Shown one piece after another: positions 16,110 to 23,363 of a stretch of DNA of 44,900 bases (its first letter is position 1; each line of letters starts with the position of its first letter). The stretch lies in contig CAYXXZ010000012.1 of the NCBI GenBank assembly GCA_964469165.1, positions 1 through 44,900 of the forward strand, given 5' to 3'. The DNA is from CAYXXZ01 sp964469165 (lineage in GTDB: Bacteria; Pseudomonadota; Gammaproteobacteria; Pseudomonadales; Porticoccaceae). The notes beneath the pieces are model-generated. The model searched no databases. It was not told where the DNA came from and saw only the letters and a list, made by a program, of their open reading frames with translations. Position numbers and translations under genes: made by a program.

Positions 16110-17989
16110 GGTGATGGCGTCTCTGAATGCTGTGGGTCTGTTTCGGTGACCGGGGCAGGCAGGGTGTAGCGCTGCTCGGGGTGGTTTTCCATCTCGGGGA
16201 TGGTGTAGGCCAGCAGGCCTTCGGCCACCATGGGGCTGAGGTAATCGCGCACGAGGGGCTTGTGGTCCTTGCGGTGCAGAATGGCCGCCAGATCGCGGGC
16301 GCTCATGGCTCGCCAGCGGCACAGGTCGATCAGCAGTGCGCGCAGCACTTCCCGGCGCGGCTTGGTGCCAGCAGGCGGGATGCGGGCTTGCAGTTCGGCC
16401 GGGATAGTCACCAGGGGCTGGTGACTATCCTGCGGGGGCTGGTGACTATCCTGCACAGGCTGGTTCTCATTGCCCTGCGCCACGGTGGTTTGAGCGGCTT
16501 CAAAGGCCTCGCCAGGCACATAGTAGGTGCGGCTGCCCGCGCCTTTCATTCTGATCAAACCCTGGTCGCGCAAGCGCCGCAGATGGGCGGAGGCATCAAG
16601 CGTATCGGTGCGGTTGATGGCGCGGTAGGCGGCATTGTCGATGGCGCCGAGCTCCCGCACGAACACCAGCGCACGGGCTTCTTCGTCGCTGAGGGAAATG
16701 CGCGTGAGGCGGCGCAACCAGTCCAGGTCATCCGGCCCGAGGAAATGGTGGAACAGGAAGGTGGCGACAAACTGATCTGGCCGCCGCGACGATTCAAAGG
16801 TGGGCGGCAACAAGTCATTGGCCAGCATCAGCTCGCGCATGGCGCGAATGCCGCTGCCCTTGGTTTCGGCAATGTTGACTTCGTGCAGCACGGCTGCAAT
16901 GCGCGGGTTGCGCGTTTCCGATCCCGGCTCGCCCAACTGTTCCTCTGCCTTGATGGAGTGGCCGGGGTTGCGGATTTCCAGACGATTGGCATAGCGAATG
17001 ATCTGGATGGCGCCGTGGATGCGGTAGCTGCGGTGCATCACGGCGTTGACGATGGCTTCGCGAATCACCCGCATCGGCAGGGCGGGCTCGTCTTCACGCG
17101 CCAGTGCGCCTTCAGGCAGATTGAAGGTTTGCATCAGTTCGTCGCGCACGGCGTTGCTGGCGCGGCGAATGGCGACAAACAGCGGCGCGCGGATTTCCAG
17201 GGTGTCGAAGCGGTGATCAGGGTTTTCCACCCATTGCCGTCCCGGCACGCGGATGTAGTCGATGCGCATCATCGGGAAACCACGGCGCAGCGCCATGACG
17301 CTACCGAACAGCAAAATGCCGGCGACGGTGGGCTTGAGCTGGCCATCCTCAAGCCTGGCGCAGCCAAGCGAACGCAGCAGGTCGGGGCCGGACCAGGCCA
17401 GTTCTTCGGCGTCGGGGTTGATGTGCCGACGCAACTGGCGGTACTCATCGATGGCCTGCGGGTCGATGTCGGACAGATCGGCATCCGCCAGCACGGCGCC
17501 ATCATAGGTATCGGTCTGATGGCCGGAATACAGTGCGATCAGGTCGTCTTCAGTGCTTTCCTGATCGGTGGGTCCGACGCGGCGGAACGCCCCGCGCGGC
17601 AGGCCCAGCCGAGTCAGGTAAAGCGGCTTGTCGGTTGCGGGGGCCTCCGGCACGTAAACGACGATGACGGTCCTTCCTTGCAAAGCCTCCACCGCCACGC
17701 GCGGGCGCAGTGGCCGGTTGAACACGCTGGCGCACTGGCTGACCAGATCGGACTGGATCTTGTCCGGGTTGTCGATGCCTTCAACGATATAGGCATTGTC
17801 GAAGAAATCGTTCGGATCAGCTGTCACGCCCAGCAGCAGGTAGCCACCGCCCAGGCCAGGTTCGTTGGCAAAGGCGCAGACGGTTTCCATGACGGAACGG
17901 TCGATCTGCGAGGCTCGTTTGGCCTCGATACGGTGCGACTCGTCCAGCGAGCACAGTTCTTGCAGCAAATCCTCTGCCGAACGCATCAT
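16106..17989 (-). CDS. AlbA_2 / RecG-like ATP-binding protein with C-terminal winged helices
   Basis: A 627-residue intact protein. The N-terminal AlbA_2 (Schlafen-like) domain has SHRIEAKRASQIDRSVMETV and CAFANEPGLGGGYLLLGV. The central part has the GHKL-type ATP-binding signature VIREAIVNAVMHRSYRIHG, NRLEIRNPGHS and ETKGSGIRAMRELM, typical of the proteins often annotated as RecG-like putative transcriptional regulators. The C-terminal third carries two winged-helix-like segments (YRAINRTDTLDASAHLRRLR, LAAILHRKDHKPLVRDYLSP) separated by a linker holding a near-duplicated QDSHQP. It starts 24 bases after the DUF4143 pseudogene and overlaps the Mod start as ATGA. Proteins of this family commonly sit inside type III restriction-modification loci, which fits the Mod stump after it. 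Two adjacent ATGs (17989, 17986) can serve as start; neither has a visible ribosome site. Confidence 0.9.
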   Translation of the reverse strand: MMRSAEDLLQELCSLDESHRIEAKRASQIDRSVMETVCAFANEPGLGGGYLLLGVTADPNDFFDNAYIVEGIDNPDKIQSDLVSQCASVFNRPLRPRVAVEALQGRTVIVVYVPEAPATDKPLYLTRLGLPRGAFRRVGPTDQESTEDDLIALYSGHQTDTYDGAVLADADLSDIDPQAIDEYRQLRRHINPDAEELAWSGPDLLRSLGCARLEDGQLKPTVAGILLFGSVMALRRGFPMMRIDYIRVPGRQWVENPDHRFDTLEIRAPLFVAIRRASNAVRDELMQTFNLPEGALAREDEPALPMRVIREAIVNAVMHRSYRIHGAIQIIRYANRLEIRNPGHSIKAEEQLGEPGSETRNPRIAAVLHEVNIAETKGSGIRAMRELMLANDLLPPTFESSRRPDQFVATFLFHHFLGPDDLDWLRRLTRISLSDEEARALVFVRELGAIDNAAYRAINRTDTLDASAHLRRLRDQGLIRMKGAGSRTYYVPGEAFEAAQTTVAQGNENQPVQDSHQPPQDSHQPLVTIPAELQARIPPAGTKPRREVLRALLIDLCRWRAMSARDLAAILHRKDHKPLVRDYLSPMVAEGLLAYTIPEMENHPEQRYTLPAPVTETDPQHSETPSP

Positions 17990-18013
17990 CGGGCGGTGTT
18001 CCTCGCGGGTGTT

Positions 18014-18151
18014 TCAGCCATGACCCGCCCCCGCCCAATGCGCCACCGGTTGCGTTAGGAAGTCCTCCAGTGCGATACCGTCACCGCCCACCAGCAAGGT
18101 CCGTTGCGGTTTGTGCGCTTTTGCGAAGGCCGCCGTGCCCGAATGTGCCAG
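18014..18151 (-). repeat. Direct repeat copy B (DUF4143 3' end)
   Basis: Partner of copy A at 15721-15846. The shared cores include ccgcccaatgcgccaccgg and ctccagtgcgat. Copy B keeps the VGGDG codons that copy A has lost, so B is closer to the ancestral form. Confidence 0.7.
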
Positions 18152-18616
18152 CGGCGCACGGCCACTCTTGACCTCGATGGCGGTGAGCCAGCGCCCCATC
18201 TTGACGATGAAACCCACTTCCTTGTTGCCCTCGCGCCAGTAGTGCAACGCGCACTCGCCCGCCAGCGTCACCGTGTTGCCGGCATCCTGTAGCTGGCCCA
18301 GCATCTTGGTGTAGGACAAGACTTGCCCGGAATAGCGGCAGGCCAGTTCGAACAGCCGCCGCCGCGCCGGCTTATCCACGCGCGTGAGCAGCAGCACGTC
18401 GCGGGCGATGGAGGTTTCGATCAGGCTGTCGATGACGTAGCGCTGCGGTTCGTCGATCAGCGGCGCGGCGCCGGGATAGCCGCCGTAGAACAGGAACTCG
18501 TCCACGCTGAAACCGAAGGCCGCGCGCATCTGGCGAACGCGGCGCGGCTCGGGCAGCCGCGTGGCCAGCACGGCGGCCTGGGGGCGCTGATAGGAGGCTT
18601 TTGCTTTGCTCGTCAT
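18014..18616 (-). pseudogene. DUF4143 ATPase remnant, N-terminus and middle deleted
   Basis: The open frame encodes FLFYGGYPGAAPLIDEPQRY, DSLIETSIARDVLLLTRVDK, CRYSGQVLSYTKMLGQLQDA, then GECALHYWREGNKEVGFIVK, IEVKSGRAPLAHSGTAAFAK and the tail ending HWAGAGHG. These are C-terminal DUF4143 segments of the AAA ATPases found next to AlbA and R-M genes. The whole AAA domain with its Walker motifs is missing, and TVTLA joins GECALHYW directly although the family has about 60 residues between. Smaller gaps also occur at EPQRY and PARRRLF. The frame has stayed open but the protein cannot be a functional ATPase. The first ~30 residues (MTSKAKASYQRPQ) look like unrelated DNA beside the 23-bp inverted repeat. 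Confidence 0.75.
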
Positions 18617-18653
18617 GCTGAGTATTTTTGCTCAGCATGACGAGCAAAGCAAA
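18600..18653. repeat. Perfect 23-bp inverted repeat with 8-base loop
   Basis: The arm at 18600-18622 is the exact reverse complement of 18631-18653; the loop is tatttttg. The inner part includes TGCTGAG / CTCAGCA. Both arms contain an ATG followed by the same codons (MTSKAK), one reading left into the DUF4143 remnant and one reading right. It lies at the junction between the DUF4143 remnant and the DUF3368 scrap, so it could be a mobile-element end, a cruciform-forming deletion hot spot, or an old divergent operator. Confidence 0.85.
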
Positions 18654-18703
18654 GTTTCAAACTGTGGCGGTTCCCACCAGCAACAGTGAGGCGTTTCATC
18701 CCG

Positions 18704-18807
18704 ATGGGGCCTGCGGATGGCCTCGTCAAGGCCGAAGGGCTGATTCCGGCGGCGCGTCCGTTGCTGGAACGGTTGGCGCGGTCCGGTCACTTCATCGGGC
18801 CGTCGTT
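18704..18807 (+). pseudogene. Scrap of a DUF3368 PIN-domain gene
   Basis: On the plus strand the frame reads GLVKAEGLIPAARPLLERLA then RSGHFIGPSLIAAVRAG. The KAEGLIPAARPLLE block followed by a hydrophobic S-L motif matches the C-terminal end of DUF3368 proteins, PIN-like nucleases related to VapC toxins. Everything upstream, including the catalytic acidic residues, is missing. The last codons overlap the truncated end of the primase-helicase pseudogene on the other strand. Recognition rests on about 30 residues. Confidence 0.45.
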
Positions 18808-20630
18808 GATCGCGGCAGTGCGGGCCGGGTCTTGCGCCAGATGCCGGAATACATCTTGAATGCCTGCGTCCGGCGGCAGTGTAATCGGCGATTCGATGAA
18901 CTGCGGCGTCACCGCCAGATCGTGCGGCGCCTCGGCAGGTGGCGCAGCCTTGTGCCGGATCGGCCCGCACTGCATGAAGATGACGGGTTGCTGGCCGTCA
19001 CGGCGAATCGGTGTTGCCGTCAGACCGAGCACGTACTTCGCCTTCGCGCGCCGCAGGATGGCGTCGAAGGAGGCCGCGCCGATGTGGTGGCATTCGTCCA
19101 CGATGACTTGTCCGTAGTTCTCGACAAGCGGGTTGATTTCACCTTTTCGCGAGAGCGATTGCATTACGGCGATGTCGATGTGGCTGGTAGGTTTGGATTT
19201 TCCCCCGCCAACAAGGCCAATGGTGTTCTTTTCGCTCGTCAGGAAAGTTTGCAACCTTTCTTTCCACTGCCTGAGTAAATCGGTGCGATGCACCAAAATC
19301 AAGGTGTTAACTTGGCGCCGGGCAATCAATTCAGCAGCTATTACGGTTTTGCCGAAAGCGGTCGGTGCACAGAGAATACCCGTGTCGTGACGAAGCATTG
19401 CAGAGACAGCTTGTTCCTGGTCATGACGTAACCTACCAGTGAATTTCACCTCCACAGCCTGCCCATAAAAGCGTTCATCGTTCAGGTCACAACGAATCTC
19501 ATTATCGTCCAGAAGTTTACGAGCGGCGTCCAGGCAGCCGCGGGGCAGGGCGATATGGTGGGGATAGTTCTCGGCACAGCCGATCAAGCGCGGCTTATTC
19601 CACACCGGCAAGCGCATGGCCTGTGCCTGATAAAACTCAGGATTCTGGAAGGCGGCGAGACGAATCAGACGGTTTGCCAACACCTGCGGAAGCTGGGCTT
19701 TCTCGAAATAAAGGAGGTTAGCCAAGGTTCAGCAAGGTCTTCCTCTGTGACAAAGTTTACATCCAAGGGATGGGAGCCGCCTGTGGCTTTCAGAATCACC
19801 GATTCGATATCACCTGGTTTCATGGGTCGGATCGATGCCAGAAAAGTCCATTGATCGGGAAATGGCTGCAGCGCGTCGTCAACGAAAATGCTGCCACCCC
19901 GTTGCCTGGGAAATTTTTGCAGAGGAAGCGCAATCAGATTGCCAAAGCCGCCCTTGGGCAGGGTATCCTGATTCGGAAACAAGCGGTCGTAGGAGGTGAG
20001 TTCAAGTTGTCGTGTCCGGGAGCAGGTGTGGCTGATAAGCGCGGTACCCAGCTGGCGTGCCTCCCGTGCTGGGACGCGGCTGGCGAAGAAAATCCAGGCA
20101 TGAGCACCATTGCCCGACCGAGAAACTTCGAGTGCAACCGGCACGTCCAGTTCTCGGCAGGACTGAACAAAAGCCTGCGCATCTTCACGCCAATCGGCTT
20201 TGTCGAAATCCACTGCCAGAAAATGGCAGCTATCGCCTTCCAACAGAGGGTAGACGCCAATCGTATGTTGCCCGGTCAAGTGATCATAAATCGTCTGGTC
20301 TGTCACCGGTATCAATCGTCGTCTGGTGCAATCCGAGCATTTTATGCGTGGCTTTTCACAGACTCCTGCTTTCCATTCATTGGCACAGGCCGGGGTGTAG
20401 CCGCTCTTACCAGACCTGTTCTCCCAGCGGATGGGATAAACGTCCGTTCGGCCTTGAAACAACCGGCGAAATAGCGCCACTTTTTGGTGTGTAGTCAATG
20501 AAGACGTGGCGATGGCATCGGTGGGCCTGGCTGGCCGCCAATCGATGCCGTGAGACTCCAGCAAGTCCCTCAGTCGCCTGTTCTCGGCTCGCAGTCGATG
20601 GAGTTCGCTTTGGTTATCCTGCTCAGTCAT
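18808..20630 (-). pseudogene. Second TOTE-type primase-helicase, frameshifted and truncated
   Basis: A diverged paralogue of the enzyme at 8693-11077. From the ATG at 20630 the primase half is complete: zinc Cys residues in CANEWKAGVCEKPRIKCSDC, the catalytic FLAVDFDK and the SGNGAH histidine. After EEDLAEPW about 21 residues present in the intact copy are missing, and the frame shifts at about 19725 within the sequence CCTTGG. The helicase half then continues from LANLLYFEKAQLPQVLANRL through APTAFGKT, DECHH and LTATPIRRDG. It stops at RTAAI (about 18808), lacking the whole second RecA lobe. A primase-only protein of ~320 residues could still be translated. Divergence from the intact copy suggests separate acquisition, not a fresh tandem duplication. 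Confidence 0.85.
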
Positions 20631-20708
20631 CACACACCACAAACCCGCTGTGGCAACCCTCGTAACAACGCAGGGCGTTTGCCATGGGGAGCGGGAATCT
20701 CCTGTGAG

Positions 20709-21896
20709 TTATCTCGGCCACAAACCCGCGTTTATCAAGCGTTGCAGCAGAGCTTTGCGTTTGGCATGAGGGGCGACAAAGCGTTGCAGCTCGACGTCAA
20801 ATTCGGCGCGGCTGGCAGTGAGAGTGTAACCTTCGGCCAGATCGCTCAGTAGTCTCACGGCCTGATCATAACCGGAGGCCACACCTCGGCTGGCCTGGGC
20901 ATTGGCGGCTTTCCACTGTGTCTGAGCCTGGGCCATCATCTGGCGCAAGTGACGTTCGCGTTGCTGGCGTAGAGCATTTTCCTGTTGCTTGCGCGCCATT
21001 GCTTCGGATTTTCTTCGCGCCGCCGCGGCCTGGTCGGCCACCTCAAGAAGCTCTGCCACGGTGCGTCGGGTTGCGGTCGTCGACGAAAGAGAAGATTGTG
21101 ATCGCAACCAGATTGCATATTTCGACCTGACTTGCCTCTCCACTTCCTGCCCTTTGCCGGAAGCGATATTCCTGACCACGGCTTTCAAATCATCGCTGGA
21201 CCAGGTGTGCAGCCAGGTGTCGATATTGGCGGCGTCGTCCGTGAGGGGCGGGCTGGCATCATGGGCGCTGGCTGCGGCCAGAAGATCGGGATCGATTTCC
21301 AGGAATTGTGCCAATGCTTGCTGTGCGCTGGATAGCTTTGCCAGGCCCTGTGGCACGGGTGGCTCCAGCTTATCTCCTGCCAGTGTGCGAGCACCCGCCA
21401 GCCAGCCGAGATACAGCGGTCTCAAGTCGCCGCGCAGCAGTTCTTCCCGCAGTGGTGAAAGATAGCCCATCCAGCCACGGCCGTCCTCTGTGGCGAAGCG
21501 ATCATAGTTCTCGCTGTCGTCCAGCGTCCAATGAAGAACCCAGTGCTCCTTGGTGGCATCGATTAACAGGGAGTGTTCCAGCGCATAGAGCTGCAGCTCG
21601 TCCCTGCGAAACAGCGCCTTCGGCAGCCGCAGTGCCAGCCAGCAATTACACCAGTCGGCGAAGTAGACAAAGGCGTCGAAATAGCGCCGCATCCAGTCCC
21701 TGGGCTCGGCCTTGAGGTCGCCCCATTCATAATGGTTGACGAAACTCACAGGCGTGATCCTGGCGCGACTGGAAACGGCGCGCAGCTCTGTCATTTCCTG
21801 TTGGCTCAGCGGCCTGTCGATAGCCGCGAATTCATAGTATTGATACTCGCTCACGAATGCACTGTTCCCGTTAACTTGAAACCGATCATGGCGCAT
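20709..21896 (-). CDS. Conserved protein of unknown function with C-terminal coiled coil
   Basis: A 395-residue protein. Its N-terminus reads AFVSEYQYYEFAAIDRPLSQ, then AVSSRARITPVSFVNHYEWG and YFDAFVYFADWCNCWLALRL, a pattern I recognise as a widespread but unnamed bacterial family. Residues ~265-370 are rich in Ala, Arg, Gln and Glu and should form a coiled coil (AARRKSEAMARKQQENALRQ). No signal peptide or catalytic motif is visible. I chose the ATG at 21896 because AAAGGG lies just upstream and the family starts near this FVSEYQYYEF motif; the frame could open 20 codons earlier at 21956. It is divergent from yahK and lies 78 bases upstream of the primase-helicase pseudogene on the same strand, so the two may once have been co-transcribed. 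Confidence 0.8.
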   Translation of the reverse strand: MRHDRFQVNGNSAFVSEYQYYEFAAIDRPLSQQEMTELRAVSSRARITPVSFVNHYEWGDLKAEPRDWMRRYFDAFVYFADWCNCWLALRLPKALFRRDELQLYALEHSLLIDATKEHWVLHWTLDDSENYDRFATEDGRGWMGYLSPLREELLRGDLRPLYLGWLAGARTLAGDKLEPPVPQGLAKLSSAQQALAQFLEIDPDLLAAASAHDASPPLTDDAANIDTWLHTWSSDDLKAVVRNIASGKGQEVERQVRSKYAIWLRSQSSLSSTTATRRTVAELLEVADQAAAARRKSEAMARKQQENALRQQRERHLRQMMAQAQTQWKAANAQASRGVASGYDQAVRLLSDLAEGYTLTASRAEFDVELQRFVAPHAKRKALLQRLINAGLWPR

Positions 21897-22016
21897 GGTG
21901 CCCTTTTCTGCCGGATAAGCAAAGATTTTTACTTCCCGGTGCAGCCTCGGCAACACTCGGTGAAAAGTGCTAGGCTGTGCGAGTCACTGTTGCCGATATA
22001 CGGATGGAGGTCCAGC

Positions 22017-23066
22017 ATGAAAGTCTTGGGATATGCCGCACAATCAGCTACTGAGGCGCTGGCCCCGTTCCGTTTCGAGCGCCGCGCGCCGCGGCCCGAC
22101 GATGTCGTCATCGAGATCCTCTACTGCGGTGTCTGCCATTCGGATCTTCACCAGGCGCGCAACGACTGGCACAACAGTATGTATCCGGTGGTGCCTGGTC
22201 ATGAAATCATCGGCCAGGTGGTCGAGGTTGGCAAGAACGTCGCCCGTTTCAAGGCAGGCGACAAGGTGGGCGTAGGGTGCATGGTGGATTCTTGCCAGCA
22301 TTGCGCGGCGTGCGCCGAGGGCCTGGAGCAATATTGTGAAGCCTTTCCGACGCTGACCTATAACGGCGTCGACCGCCATGATCAGAAGCCCACTTACGGT
22401 GGTTACTCGCAACGCATCGTGGTTTCCGAGAAATTCGTACTCAGGGTTCCAGAGGGGCTGGATCTGGCGGGGGCTGCGCCGCTGCTGTGTGCTGGCATCA
22501 CCACCTGGTCGCCGTTGCGGCATTGGCGAGTGGGCAAGGGCAGCCGGGTGGCGGTGGTCGGTCTGGGCGGCTTGGGGCATATGGCGTTGAAGCTGGCCAG
22601 GAGCCTGGGTGCGGAGGTTACGCTGTTTACCCGTTCTCGCGACAAGGAAGCGGACGCCCGGCGCCTGGGCGCCGATCATATTGTGTTGTCCACGGATAGC
22701 GATGCCATGGCTGCAGTGAATGGCCGCTTCGAGCTGATCATCGATACCGTGCCCTACGCTCACGACCTCAACCCCTACATTCCGACGCTGCGCCATGACG
22801 GTACTCTGGTTCTGGTCGGCTATCTGGGCGAGCTCGACCCGGTCCTCGACAGCTCTTCCCTGGTGATGGGGCGCAAGTCGGTGGCGGGCTCACTGATTGG
22901 CGGCATTGCGGAAACCCAGGAGCTACTGGATTTCTGCGGCGAGCACGGCATCGTGTCGGATATCGAGGTCATCGACATGAAGGACATCAATGCGGCCTAT
23001 GAGCGCATGCTGAAGAGTGATGTGAAGTATCGCTTCGTGATTGATATGGCCTCGCTGAATGCCTGA
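22017..23066 (+). CDS. yahK: YahK-like zinc-dependent NADP alcohol dehydrogenase
   Basis: A 349-residue medium-chain dehydrogenase/reductase, the same length as E. coli YahK, an NADPH-dependent aldehyde reductase of the cinnamyl-alcohol-dehydrogenase group. CGVCHSDLHQ and VPGHEIIGQV hold the catalytic zinc ligands. VGCMVDSCQHCAACAEGLEQ holds the structural zinc cysteines. VVGLGGLGHMALKLA is the nucleotide-binding glycine motif, and the C-terminus has GSLIGGIAETQELLDFC. It should reduce a range of aldehydes in the cytoplasm. The ATG at 22017 has a perfect GGAGG 6 bases upstream (22006-22010), which excludes a longer reading of the frame. It is divergent from the unknown gene to its left and abuts oriC on its right. 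Confidence 0.95.
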   Translation: MKVLGYAAQSATEALAPFRFERRAPRPDDVVIEILYCGVCHSDLHQARNDWHNSMYPVVPGHEIIGQVVEVGKNVARFKAGDKVGVGCMVDSCQHCAACAEGLEQYCEAFPTLTYNGVDRHDQKPTYGGYSQRIVVSEKFVLRVPEGLDLAGAAPLLCAGITTWSPLRHWRVGKGSRVAVVGLGGLGHMALKLARSLGAEVTLFTRSRDKEADARRLGADHIVLSTDSDAMAAVNGRFELIIDTVPYAHDLNPYIPTLRHDGTLVLVGYLGELDPVLDSSSLVMGRKSVAGSLIGGIAETQELLDFCGEHGIVSDIEVIDMKDINAAYERMLKSDVKYRFVIDMASLNA

Positions 23067-23127
23067 ATTTTCTGATAGTCGACGGTTTTGCTGGCTGTGC
23101 ACCGGATTCCCACATGTAGCTAACAAG

Positions 23128-23136
23128 TTATCCACA
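23128..23136 (+). promoter_or_regulatory. DnaA box, perfect consensus
   Basis: TTATCCACA, left-hand perfect box of oriC, about 60 bases after the yahK stop. Confidence 0.88.
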
Positions 23137-23266
23137 GGGTTTGTGTAAAATTTGATCATTGTGGTGTTGTCAATATGTGCATAAAAAAATTGTTGATAAA
23201 TATATAACTAACTGATTAGTAAATATTTTTTTGTTTCATTGGAAGTCGGCTTTTTTTGCGAAGAGG

Positions 23267-23275
23267 TGTGGATAA
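23267..23275 (-). promoter_or_regulatory. DnaA box, perfect consensus, reverse orientation
   Basis: TGTGGATAA, the reverse complement of TTATCCACA, about 90 bases upstream of the dnaA start and to the right of the AT-rich stretch. Confidence 0.88.
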
Positions 23276-23363
23276 GTGGGTTCTTCCAGAGTAGAATCCT
23301 TCGTTCGCCTACGGGTGCGTCTTCACAACAAGAAAATCGCTTACTTCAGGGAGTCATGCAGCG

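Larger units (their letters stand above)
23067..23363. other. Chromosomal replication origin oriC
   Basis: The non-coding gap before dnaA holds two perfect DnaA boxes facing each other: TTATCCACA at 23128-23136 and TGTGGATAA at 23267-23275. Between them are variants TGTGTAAAA (23142-23150), TGTGCATAA (23176-23184, a TTATNCACA match) and TGTTGATAA (23191-23199). A strongly AT-rich stretch from about 23181 to 23240 (ataaaaaaattgttgataaa and onward) is the natural unwinding element. Position next to dnaA, box content and AT-rich core all agree with oriC. The dnaA promoter must also lie here, probably autoregulated through the 23267 box. Confidence 0.88.

Noticed and set aside
16127..18058. 643-codon plus-strand frame opposite the AlbA-like gene
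   Set aside because: The AlbA and GHKL motifs are on the minus strand; this frame spans two minus-strand genes and their gap.
21573..22016. Upstream extension of the YahK frame by 148 codons
   Set aside because: A perfect GGAGG at 22006-22010 and the length of E. coli YahK fix the start at 22017; the extension overlaps the divergent gene.
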